A stretch of DNA of 5,569 bases from an uncultured Fusibacter sp. (GCA_937958285.1 CALFXQ010000281.1:1-5569); one strand, 5' to 3'. Shown: positions 1 to 5,569, numbered from the stretch's first letter. A program made the numbers and translations. The notes: generated from the sequence alone by a model not told the origin.

Positions 1-70
1 AGGACTCGCGTGTAAGAGAGCGGGTTCTGTTTTGTTGAGGACTTGTGTGTAAGAGGGCGGGTTCTGTTTT
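1..70. repeat. Two-copy tandem repeat, 37-bp period, at the left edge
   Basis: A 33-bp block at 1-33 recurs at 38-70 with three substitutions (block positions 7, 9 and 19), giving a 37-bp period with a 4-bp linker (34-37). Each copy runs from AGGACT through a TGTAAGAG core to GCGGGTTCTGTTTT. The second copy ends on the last base of the stop codon of the DUF4438 gene, so the repeat occupies the region just 3' of that gene. The array may continue beyond the window's left edge. With a 4-bp linker it is not a CRISPR array. I see no strong hairpin inside the unit, and a period of 37 is not a multiple of three, so it is not a protein repeat. Its function is unknown. Confidence 0.8.
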
Positions 71-954
71 TATCGAGCGGCCATGTAGTCGGCCAAGTTT
101 GCCTTCAAATCGATTTTAGCTTCAATGAGAGGCTTCTTTGATGTCATGACCACAGAGATGCCGGGGCCGTGACCATTTTTGATGCAATCGCTGTGAATCA
201 CGACGCCGATAGTGACGGCGCCTGTCAGGTAACCGCCTAGTCCGTAGGAGCAGTCGGTGTTTTCGATTAAGACAAAGTCGCCAAAGCGCAGGTTGTTAAG
301 TCCGAGGCGCTCTATTTCGGCGCGATCAGATGTGATCAAGTCGTAGTCGCCTTGTTGGGAGTAAGGCGCGCCGACGCCCGAGCCCATAAGGCCATGGGGA
401 ATCACTGCAGTAACGGGGAATTGCAATTTGCCATCGACAACTTCAATGGCCATCTGCTCAAACAGGTCCGGGTCTAAACTCATCACTTTGATATCAGGGA
501 AGTTGGTGAGGGCGAGACCTTGTCCCCAGCCCTTTACGAGAATCTTATCTTCTAAGGTGAGTTGTTCGAGTACCTCTGGGGCAAATTGCACCATTAAATG
601 ATCCACGCCACCGTGGGAACCGAGTACATAGCCAATAGAGCCTTTTGCATCGCCGGAGACCACTTTTGCCACATTGCCCACACATGAAAACACATTGAGG
701 GCGGCATTGGAGGGACCATCATCGTTTTTTAAGGTGACGCCGGGCTCGATGTGATCGCCAGCCCATCCATATACGGAATCGCCAACTTTTACGTTGTAGC
801 TAATAGCGCCAGTGCCAGGAATCACAAAGGGCTTGCCATCTGTATCGACGCGATAGCCTCCGAATTTAGGATGGGCAATTTTGCCTTGAACGCTGTGCAT
901 CACAACGCGTTCTTTGTTGGTGTTTAATGCATTGGTGTTTATAGGGTTTGACAT
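70..954 (-). CDS. DUF4438 domain-containing protein
   Basis: This is a 294-residue protein that I recognise as DUF4438, a family of conserved proteins in anaerobic Firmicutes and Thermotogae without an established biochemical role. It is full length and soluble, with no signal peptide or membrane segment. Conserved-looking, glycine-rich stretches include a VGDSVYGWAGDHIEPGV block (about 57-73), IPHGLMGSGVG (185-195), DYDLITSD (203-210) and a GHGPG motif (261-265); the scattered His, Asp and Gly residues could form a ligand or metal site, which is inference. The ATG start is preceded by AGGAGG (965-970 on the minus strand) at a 10-base distance, a little long, but no other in-frame start lies nearer. 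It lies 57 bases downstream of the LytTR regulator on the same strand with no terminator between, so the two are probably co-transcribed. The stop codon TAA abuts the tandem repeat. Confidence 0.85.
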   Translation of the reverse strand: MSNPINTNALNTNKERVVMHSVQGKIAHPKFGGYRVDTDGKPFVIPGTGAISYNVKVGDSVYGWAGDHIEPGVTLKNDDGPSNAALNVFSCVGNVAKVVSGDAKGSIGYVLGSHGGVDHLMVQFAPEVLEQLTLEDKILVKGWGQGLALTNFPDIKVMSLDPDLFEQMAIEVVDGKLQFPVTAVIPHGLMGSGVGAPYSQQGDYDLITSDRAEIERLGLNNLRFGDFVLIENTDCSYGLGGYLTGAVTIGVVIHSDCIKNGHGPGISVVMTSKKPLIEAKIDLKANLADYMAAR

Positions 955-964
955 CGCAGTAAAT

Positions 965-970
965 CCTCCT
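965..970 (-). promoter_or_regulatory. Ribosome binding site of the DUF4438 gene
   Basis: A perfect AGGAGG on the minus strand lies 10 bases before the ATG ending at 954. The spacing is at the long end of the usual range, but the core is complete and no nearer in-frame start codon exists. Confidence 0.75.
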
Positions 971-1011
971 AAAGTGTGTGGGCATAGATTGACAGGGTAT
1001 TTGATATGTAC

Positions 1012-1716
1012 TTAGATAATTTTTTCTAAATGGCATTTAAAATCGTCGTATAGATTTTTCGAGAGTTGGGCATAGGCATGCGGGTACTTGAAGGTAATGG
1101 CGTAAGAGGTGCGACTGAGATTTTCTATGCCAGCCACATGACCCAGATTCACAATAAATGAGCGACCACTCTTAAAAAAACAGGGTTCAGTAAGGCGTTC
1201 TTCCATTTCTTTGAGGCTGAGTTTGATGGTGTATTGTTTTTTTAAGTCGCTGACAATACAGTGTTTACCTGTGGCTTCAACCGCTACAATGTCGCTGGGC
1301 TTTACGTACAGCAGTCCATCTTCTGTGGGGAGAGATAGGGGCGCTTGATCTTCGCCAACTTGGTGATAGAGTCTCTTTAGCGTGCTCTCTAAGCGGGCCA
1401 TATCGAGGGGTTTCTCGATAAAGTCGTAGGCGTAGACTTTAAATGCATCGCGTATGTAATTGGCGTGGCTCGTGATAAAGATGACGGCGGTTTCTGGGCT
1501 CTTTTGTGTAAGGGCTTCTGCGAAGTGTATGCCATCGAGTTCAGGCATGTCGATGTCTAAAAGGGCCACATGGGGTTTTGTTTGCTCGCAGTAGGCCAAA
1601 GCATCTGTGGGACTTGTGGTTGCTGCGATTAATTTGACAAAACACAGAGGTTTTAATGCGCGCTTGACAGCTTCTAGCATAATGGGTTGATCGTCGACAG
1701 CGATTACGGTAAGCAT
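1012..1716 (-). CDS. LytTR-family response regulator transcription factor
   Basis: This 234-residue response regulator of the LytR/AgrA type switches transcription on or off after phosphorylation. The receiver domain spans about residues 1-120, with the acidic pair D8/D9, the phospho-acceptor D54 in LLDIDMPELDG, the switch threonine T82 and the conserved K102 (EKP). The LytTR DNA-binding domain covers about 133-234, with the typical IVAVEATGKHC strand region and the FFKSGRSFIVNLGHVAGI segment. All key residues are intact. The ATG start has GGAGG (1724-1728, minus strand) at 7 bases. No sensor histidine kinase is encoded in the window, so its partner lies elsewhere or upstream signals reach it another way. 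The DUF4438 gene follows 57 bases downstream on the same strand and may be a co-transcribed partner. The regulator is transcribed divergently from nth, apparently from a symmetric promoter. LytTR proteins often control virulence, bacteriocin or cell-envelope genes, but the target here cannot be read from the sequence. Confidence 0.93.
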   Translation of the reverse strand: MLTVIAVDDQPIMLEAVKRALKPLCFVKLIAATTSPTDALAYCEQTKPHVALLDIDMPELDGIHFAEALTQKSPETAVIFITSHANYIRDAFKVYAYDFIEKPLDMARLESTLKRLYHQVGEDQAPLSLPTEDGLLYVKPSDIVAVEATGKHCIVSDLKKQYTIKLSLKEMEERLTEPCFFKSGRSFIVNLGHVAGIENLSRTSYAITFKYPHAYAQLSKNLYDDFKCHLEKII

Positions 1717-1738
1717 AGGTTAACCTCCATGGTTTACT

Positions 1739-1768
1739 TTGCATTTATACTCCACTCTATATTATAAT
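1739..1768 (+). promoter_or_regulatory. Candidate housekeeping promoter for nth and the FtsA-like gene
   Basis: Reading rightward, TTGCAT (1739-1744; only 3 of 6 matches to TTGACA) is followed after 18 bases by a perfect TATAAT (1763-1768). Transcription would start near 1775, leaving a leader of about 40 bases before nth. The -35 box is weak, so this direction may be weaker or need an activator. The -10 box overlaps the leftward -10 box within the palindrome TATTATAATA (1760-1769). Confidence 0.5.
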
Positions 1769-1789
1769 AACTATAGGGCCAATTGCCTA
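1761..1789 (-). promoter_or_regulatory. Candidate housekeeping promoter for the response regulator
   Basis: Reading leftward, TAGGCA (1789-1784; 4 of 6 matches to TTGACA) is followed after 17 bases by a perfect TATAAT (1766-1761). Transcription would start near 1754, giving a leader of about 38 bases before the response regulator ATG, which includes its GGAGG site. The -10 box is the mirror half of a palindrome that also supplies the rightward -10 box. Confidence 0.55.
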
Positions 1790-1816
1790 GTAACGAACTG
1801 AGAAACGAGTGTGAAC

Positions 1817-2491
1817 ATGAGAGAAAAAATTTTGGGTCTTGCGGCCCGAAAAGAAGTGCTTGAGATACTACTCAATACTTATCCCGATGCTAAAGCGGAA
1901 CTTGATCATAGCAATGCCTTCGAACTACTTATTGCCACAATGTTGTCGGCGCAATGCACCGATGTGCGGGTCAATCTTGTGACAAAATCCCTCTTTCTGC
2001 TACTGCCTGGTCCAGAGGCAATTTTTTCATTGGACCACGATATTCTAGAGACTACAATTAAACCTTGTGGACTCTATCAGACAAAGGCAAAAAACATCCG
2101 GGCCACCTGTGAAATCTTATGTCGTGATTTTGATGGGCAGGTGCCTAAACAAATTGAAGAGCTCACAACACTTCCTGGGGTAGGCATTAAGACGGCCAAT
2201 GTGGTGGCATCTAACGCCTTTGGCATTCCAGCAATTGCCGTAGATACGCATGTGTTCAGAGTTTCGAATCGCATCGGGCTAGTGAGCGCAAAAGATGTGC
2301 ATAAAACCGAACGGGATTTACAAAAGCGCATTCCAAAGGCGCAGTGGACGAAAATGCACCATGTGCTCATTTTCCACGGAAGATATCACTGTAAAGCGAG
2401 AAATCCTCAGTGTGAGAGTTGTCCGGTGTCGCATTTATGTTTAGAGTTTGGTAAACGCCAACAGAAGGGAACCGATGGTCATGGAAAATAA
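1817..2491 (+). CDS. nth: Endonuclease III, DNA glycosylase/AP lyase
   Basis: Endonuclease III removes oxidised pyrimidines from DNA and cleaves the abasic site, initiating base excision repair in the cytoplasm. Counting from this ATG the protein has 224 residues, close to the usual 210-220. It has the MLSAQCTD block (42-49), the helix-hairpin-helix LPGVGIKTA (119-127) with catalytic lysine K125, the catalytic aspartate D143 in VDTHV, and a complete 4Fe-4S cluster signature C-x6-C-x2-C-x5-C (C192, C199, C202, C208). No key residue is missing. A GTG two codons upstream (1811) is an alternative start; the ATG is preferred because a weak GAG (1807-1809) lies 7 bases before it. The ribosome site is poor compared with its neighbours, suggesting modest translation. 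The 3' end overlaps the FtsA-like gene by 17 bases, so the two form an operon. It is transcribed divergently from the LytTR regulator. Confidence 0.95.
   Translation: MREKILGLAARKEVLEILLNTYPDAKAELDHSNAFELLIATMLSAQCTDVRVNLVTKSLFLLLPGPEAIFSLDHDILETTIKPCGLYQTKAKNIRATCEILCRDFDGQVPKQIEELTTLPGVGIKTANVVASNAFGIPAIAVDTHVFRVSNRIGLVSAKDVHKTERDLQKRIPKAQWTKMHHVLIFHGRYHCKARNPQCESCPVSHLCLEFGKRQQKGTDGHGK
2463..2468 (+). promoter_or_regulatory. Ribosome binding site deciding the start of the FtsA-like gene
   Basis: AGAAGG, one mismatch from AGGAGG, lies inside the 3' end of nth and 6 bases before the ATG at 2475. It is 12 bases before a second in-frame ATG at 2481. It lies downstream of an in-frame TTG at 2448, which has no comparable site, so the longer reading is unlikely. 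Confidence 0.65.
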
Positions 2492-4544
2492 GCAACCTTT
2501 GCCAGAGCATAAAATTTACGCGCTAGACATTGGCACACGCACAGTAGTGGGGCTCGTGGGGAGCTATATCGATGATCGCTTTGCAGTAGAGTCTCATGTG
2601 GCCATCAACCATCCTGAGCGCGCCATGTACGACGGTCAAATTCACGATATCGAGAAGGTAGCAAAGGTTGTAAAGCGCGTTACAGAACATCTAGAGTTGG
2701 AGACGGGTTATCAGCTAAAAAAGGTGGCCATTGCCGCTGCTGGTCGTGCCCTTAAAACACAAAGTGCCGAGGTTACAAGAGCGCTAGACCCTACGCGAGA
2801 AATCGACAAGAGCACCCTCGATGCCATCGAAATAGAAGCCCTTCAAACAGCTCAAAAGCAGTTAGAGGCCAACCACCAGTTAAAGGCGAAGTACTACTGT
2901 GTGGGTTATTCGGCGGTGCAGTATGTACTAGACGACGCATTAATTGCCAACCCGTTAGAGCATCGCGGATCGCAGTTGTCCTTAAAGGTCATTGCCACGT
3001 TTTTACCGCATTCGGTGGTGGATTCGCTGTACACTGTGGTCGACAAGCTGGGTCTAGAAGTGACAAATCTCACCTTAGAGCCCATTGCTGCCATTAGCGT
3101 GGCCATCCCTCAAAAATTTAGGCTGCTCAATTTAGCCCTTGTCGATGTAGGGGCAGGAACATCCGATATCGCTCTGACTAAAGCGGGCGCAGTATATGCT
3201 TATGCCATGGTGGACATGGCTGGCGACGAGCTAACCGAGGCATTGGTTCAACACTATTTAATGGACTTTGAAAGCGCAGAAACCCTCAAGATGAATTTGT
3301 GCTTTGAAGAAACACAACACTTTACAGATATTGTAGGCATTCCCTATCAAAAAACTACAGCAGAAGTCTTGGCGGCCATTGGTTCCGAGATTAACCGCGT
3401 AGCGGCAAAGGTGGCAGAGGGCATCGTTGGCGCCAATGGCGGCAAACCCAGTGCGGTGTTTTTGATTGGCGGGGGATGTCAGGTGCCTGGATTTAGCCAG
3501 GCGCTCTCGGAACACTTAGACCTGCCCAGAGAGCGCGTTGTTATTAAAGGTGCAGATGCGCTAGAGGGTATTCACTACCAAACGCAGGCCCTCGTTGGTC
3601 CTGAGTTTATAACCCCGCTGGGCATTGGTTATCACGCCCTCATTGCCCGTGAACAAGACTTCCTTCAAGTGCTGGTGAACGATACGCCTCTGCGCCTATT
3701 TAATGCCAAGCAACTGTTGGTTTCAGATGCGCTCGTGCTAATCGGTTATGGGGCGAGACGATTGATTCCAGAGCGCGGTAAACCCTTGCAGTATGTGCTC
3801 AACCATCAGAATAAGCGAGTAAGTGGTACCTATGGCGAGGCGGCAAAAGTATATGTCAATGGCAGCTTGGCAAGTCTAGACACCCCCATTAAACACAAAG
3901 ATGCCATTGTGGTGGAAGATGCTGTTCAAGGCACCGATGCAGCTCTAAAACTCACAGATGCAATCGACTATAGAAAGCAGGTCTTCTTAGAAGAGGGACC
4001 ACTGGATTTAGTGCGCCAAATTATGGTCAATGGGGTACCTATTAATCAAGAGCTCGCCGATCAATACTGGATTCAACCCATGGATCACGTTCAAGTAGAA
4101 GCACTTCAAACCGTTTCAGATCTAATGCTCTTTAAGGGCATCGAACATCACAAGTCAATCTCTGTGAATGGTAGGCAGGCTCACCCTGCGCTCACCCTCA
4201 GAAAGGGCGATTTTATCACCTTCGATTCTGCATTCGAGGTCACACCAAATGGCGCCACAAAGGCTATAACTGAAACGCCATTGGCAAAAGGTGATTTAGA
4301 GCAATCTCCCTTAGAAGTGGTTAACACCAAACCAATCCATCGCTATACGTTGACCATCAACAATGCTCCCGTCGAGATTGAAACCGATAGAAATCCCATG
4401 ATTTTTGTCGACCTATTCGAGTACATCGACTTCGATCTTTCAAAGCCAAAGGGCATCATCGATCTTAAACTCAATGGCGAACGGGCAAGATATACAGATG
4501 TGCTTAAAAACGGCGATAGCATCGACATTGGCTGGCGTCAATAG
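2475..4544 (+). CDS. FtsA-like actin-family ATPase with long repeat-containing C-terminal extension
   Basis: The N-terminal half (about residues 1-390 of 689) is an FtsA/PilM-type actin fold. It shows the first phosphate loop ALDIGTRTVVG (16-26), an SHS2-like 1C subdomain (about 41-103) typical of FtsA rather than MreB or DnaK, the second phosphate loop LVDVGAGTSDIAL (222-234), the adenosine motif FLIGGGCQVPGF (329-340), and ITPLGIGYHAL closing the core. FtsA itself is about 420 residues and ends in an amphipathic membrane-anchoring helix. This protein instead continues for about 300 residues of mostly predicted beta structure with repeated [VIL]-N-[G/D/N] segments, and ends DSIDIGWRQ with no such helix. 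It is therefore more likely an FtsA-like paralogue than the division FtsA; no ftsZ is adjacent. An in-frame TTG (2448) would add 9 residues, and ATG 2481 would remove 2. It overlaps nth by 17 bases and ends before a hairpin terminator. The FtsA-like assignment is firm; its cellular role is unknown. Confidence 0.85.
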   Translation: MVMENKQPLPEHKIYALDIGTRTVVGLVGSYIDDRFAVESHVAINHPERAMYDGQIHDIEKVAKVVKRVTEHLELETGYQLKKVAIAAAGRALKTQSAEVTRALDPTREIDKSTLDAIEIEALQTAQKQLEANHQLKAKYYCVGYSAVQYVLDDALIANPLEHRGSQLSLKVIATFLPHSVVDSLYTVVDKLGLEVTNLTLEPIAAISVAIPQKFRLLNLALVDVGAGTSDIALTKAGAVYAYAMVDMAGDELTEALVQHYLMDFESAETLKMNLCFEETQHFTDIVGIPYQKTTAEVLAAIGSEINRVAAKVAEGIVGANGGKPSAVFLIGGGCQVPGFSQALSEHLDLPRERVVIKGADALEGIHYQTQALVGPEFITPLGIGYHALIAREQDFLQVLVNDTPLRLFNAKQLLVSDALVLIGYGARRLIPERGKPLQYVLNHQNKRVSGTYGEAAKVYVNGSLASLDTPIKHKDAIVVEDAVQGTDAALKLTDAIDYRKQVFLEEGPLDLVRQIMVNGVPINQELADQYWIQPMDHVQVEALQTVSDLMLFKGIEHHKSISVNGRQAHPALTLRKGDFITFDSAFEVTPNGATKAITETPLAKGDLEQSPLEVVNTKPIHRYTLTINNAPVEIETDRNPMIFVDLFEYIDFDLSKPKGIIDLKLNGERARYTDVLKNGDSIDIGWRQ

Positions 4545-4548
4545 GCAC

Positions 4549-4577
4549 AAAAAAACAGCCACATTGAGGGCTGTTTT
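4549..4577. terminator. Bidirectional Rho-independent terminator between convergent genes
   Basis: A 9-bp perfect stem pairs AAAACAGCC (4552-4560) with GGCTGTTTT (4569-4577) around an 8-base loop. Rightward it ends the nth/FtsA-like operon 5 bases after the stop codon, with a short T run of four. Leftward it ends the STAS-like gene and is followed by seven T residues (from the A tract at 4549-4555), so it should work better in that direction. Confidence 0.85.
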
Positions 4578-4609
4578 GGTTTAATCTTTAGAGGTGTACA
4601 ATGTGCAAA

Positions 4610-4969
4610 CTAATGCGTCAACCATGATTTTGCAGCTTGAACATTCTGAAATGCACGGGTATTGTGATTGTGAACACTCATTTCCAAGAGTTTTGCGTAT
4701 TTGTGGCCAATCGCATTTGGGTCCGAATAAACAGCTACGTGCTGGTGGCAGTTGCTGACCAATTCAAGGATCAATTCGAAGGCATCAACACTGAACCCTT
4801 CAATACCATGCATATCGAGGAGCAGCGGAAAATCTGTTTGGTAGAATTCCATAAGGTCCTTAACGATGATCTCTAATGTCTCGGCGTGTATAATGGCGTG
4901 TTCCGGAAAATGAACCCATATAAAGTTGTCTTCTTTTTCGAGTGTATGTTGCCTGTTTACTTGATTCAT
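4610..4969 (-). CDS. Small STAS-like (DUF7793-type) protein
   Basis: This is a 119-residue soluble protein with the alternating strand/helix pattern of STAS/SpoIIAA-like folds. The FPLLLDMHGIEGFSVDAFEL segment (47-66) corresponds to the central strand and following helix. The C-terminal pattern TRAFQNVQAAKSWL (104-117) matches the 'TR-F-x-A-x-x-WL' ending I associate with small stand-alone STAS/SEC14-like proteins (DUF7793). The DxSG phosphorylation motif of true anti-sigma antagonists such as SpoIIAA or RsbV is absent: the loop reads DMHGIEGFS, with a serine three to four residues late. A switch by serine phosphorylation is therefore uncertain. The ATG is preceded by GAGGTG (4975-4980, minus strand) at 5 bases. 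The gene is convergent with the FtsA-like gene, divergent from the UPF0316 gene, and preceded by a sigma-B-type promoter match. A 79-codon reading frame on the opposite strand is judged a shadow. Family call moderately sure; function unknown. Confidence 0.75.
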   Translation of the reverse strand: MNQVNRQHTLEKEDNFIWVHFPEHAIIHAETLEIIVKDLMEFYQTDFPLLLDMHGIEGFSVDAFELILELVSNCHQHVAVYSDPNAIGHKYAKLLEMSVHNHNTRAFQNVQAAKSWLTH

Positions 4970-4989
4970 ATTTTCACCTCGGCTTACTT

Positions 4990-5014
4990 ATACCCCTATA
5001 GGTAGTGTTTAAAC
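4990..5014 (-). promoter_or_regulatory. Candidate sigma-B type (group 3 sigma) promoter for the STAS-like gene
   Basis: On the minus strand GTTTAA (5014-5009) is followed after 13 bases by GGGTAT (4995-4990). This agrees at every position with the Bacillus sigma-B consensus GTTTAA-N12-14-GGGTAT. Transcription would begin near 4983, leaving a short leader of about 14 bases that still contains the GAGGTG ribosome site (4980-4975). The leader is tight, which is the main doubt. Related sigma factors (sigma-F, sigma-G) read similar boxes. Confidence 0.55.
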
Positions 5015-5029
5015 ATTTAAAAACATAAT

Positions 5030-5037
5030 GGAGGTGG
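5030..5037 (+). promoter_or_regulatory. Strong ribosome binding site selecting the TTG start of the UPF0316 gene
   Basis: GGAGGTGG lies 6 bases before the TTG at 5044. It matches the anti-Shine-Dalgarno over the core GGAGGTG, and the next in-frame Met is not until residue 17, inside the first membrane segment, so the rare TTG start is well supported. Confidence 0.85.
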
Positions 5038-5043
5038 TATATC

Positions 5044-5550
5044 TTGATTTACTTGCTAATATTTTTCGGAAAAGTATTCGAAGTGACCTTAATGACTTTG
5101 CGCGTGGTACTTATCAGCAAGGGCGAACGTCGCATTGGCGCAATCATCGCTTTTTTTGAAATCTGTCTTTGGATACTCATTGTTTCCAACGTGATTCAGG
5201 GTCTTTCTCAAGATCCGCTAAAGGCAGTGGCGTATGCGCTGGGATTTGCCATTGGCAATTACACGGGCAGCCTTCTAGAAGATCGCATTGGCATTGGCAC
5301 TTCACAAATCCAAATTATCGTCAAGGCAGAGCACGGTCTCCCATTAGTTGAACATCTCAAAGAACAAGGCCTGCCATGTACAGTGGTGGATGGCCAAGGT
5401 CACCATCACCCTAGGCAGATTCTCTATGTCATCGTCCCAAGGCGCCAGGTGCGCGAGGTAATACGCATGGCAAAAGAAGCCCAGGGCAATGCAGTGATCA
5501 CCGTTCACGAAATCAAACCATGGTATGGCGGCTGGGGTATTAAGAAATAA
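5044..5550 (+). CDS. UPF0316 membrane protein (DUF5698 + DUF2179, YebE-like)
   Basis: This 168-residue membrane protein belongs to the UPF0316 family (Bacillus subtilis YebE). Three hydrophobic segments are visible: about 2-25, 32-52 and 58-77. They carry the family pattern FEVTLMTLRVVLISKGERRIGA-type sequence in the first loop and FFEICLWILIVSNVI in the second segment. A soluble C-terminal domain (about 88-158) matches DUF2179, a ligand-binding-like alpha/beta module also found at the end of YitT-type membrane proteins. The length is near the family's usual 165-200 residues, so the gene is intact. The function of the family is not established; a small-molecule-sensing or transport role is inference. 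It starts with TTG behind a strong GGAGGTGG site and is divergent from the STAS-like gene, sharing a 74-base intergenic region. I see no convincing housekeeping promoter there. The stop is followed by 19 A-rich bases ending AAAGAGGA, which could be the ribosome site of a following co-directional gene. Confidence 0.9.
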   Translation: MIYLLIFFGKVFEVTLMTLRVVLISKGERRIGAIIAFFEICLWILIVSNVIQGLSQDPLKAVAYALGFAIGNYTGSLLEDRIGIGTSQIQIIVKAEHGLPLVEHLKEQGLPCTVVDGQGHHHPRQILYVIVPRRQVREVIRMAKEAQGNAVITVHEIKPWYGGWGIKK

Positions 5551-5569
5551 AAAACCGAAATAAAGAGGA

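Noticed and set aside
1..70. CRISPR array fragment
   Set aside because: The gap between copies is 4 bases, far too short for a spacer.
989..1020. Plus-strand perfect TTGACA followed by GATAAT, a possible antisense promoter into the response regulator
   Set aside because: The spacing is 20 bases, outside the usual 16-18, and no better -10 box occurs at the right distance.
1717..1726. Palindrome AGGTTAACCT just upstream of the response regulator start
   Set aside because: It largely consists of the ribosome binding site and its chance mirror; there is no second copy or other operator sign.
1784..1810. TCGTT-type direct repeats as a LytTR binding site in the divergent promoter
   Set aside because: The copies are about 12 bases apart start to start, whereas LytTR sites are about 21-22 apart, and the 9-bp consensus is not met.
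2448..2474. TTG start giving a 698-residue FtsA-like protein
   Set aside because: No ribosome site precedes the TTG, while AGAAGG lies 6 bases before the ATG at 2475; the extra nine residues also look like read-through of nth sequence.
4637..4876. 79-codon reading frame on the plus strand opposite the STAS-like gene
   Set aside because: It has no recognisable motif and no good ribosome site, whereas the minus-strand gene has GAGGTG, a terminator, a promoter match and a family-like sequence.
4965..5029. Housekeeping promoter for the UPF0316 gene (TTCATA-N18-TATACC, or CATAAT at 5024-5029)
   Set aside because: The first matches only 4 of 6 in each box; the second would start transcription inside the ribosome binding site and has no -35 box.

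Overview
The window most likely comes from a low-to-mid-GC Gram-positive bacterium, probably an anaerobic member of the Clostridia. The evidence is the strong AGGAGG/GGAGG ribosome binding sites, a TTG start with a near-perfect Shine-Dalgarno, a UPF0316 (YebE-type) membrane protein, a LytTR response regulator, and a long FtsA-like ATPase of a kind I associate with Clostridia. This placement is inferred from gene content; there is no rRNA or other phylogenetic marker to fix it.

Layout: (1) Positions 1-70 hold two near-identical 33-bp copies of a 37-bp tandem repeat running up to the stop codon of the first gene. (2) A minus-strand pair follows, a LytTR response regulator (1012-1716) and then a DUF4438 protein (70-954), read leftward and probably co-transcribed. 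(3) A short divergent control region (1717-1816) carries a symmetric TATTATAATA element that can serve as the -10 box for promoters in both directions. (4) Rightward from it run endonuclease III (nth, 1817-2491) and a 689-residue FtsA-like protein (2475-4544), which overlap and are probably translationally coupled. (5) A bidirectional hairpin terminator (4549-4577) separates that operon from a convergent small STAS-like protein (4610-4969, minus). (6) A second divergent intergenic region (4970-5043) separates the STAS-like gene from a UPF0316 membrane protein (5044-5550, plus) and contains a precise match to the general-stress sigma-B type promoter, pointing at the STAS-like gene.

How the genes relate: the response regulator/DUF4438 unit and the nth/FtsA-like unit may share one symmetric promoter, so their transcription could be physically linked. 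The FtsA-like protein is the most unusual product. It has an intact actin-type ATPase core but, instead of the short FtsA tail and membrane-targeting helix, a C-terminal extension of about 300 residues with six recurring hydrophobic-[VIL]-N segments, each followed by a spaced Asp strand. There is no CRISPR array, insertion sequence, tRNA or rRNA, and no gene-free stretch above 300 bases. I see no sign of a complete new defence or metabolic system; the leads are the FtsA-like repeat protein, the symmetric promoter, the sigma-B-like promoter and the tandem repeat.
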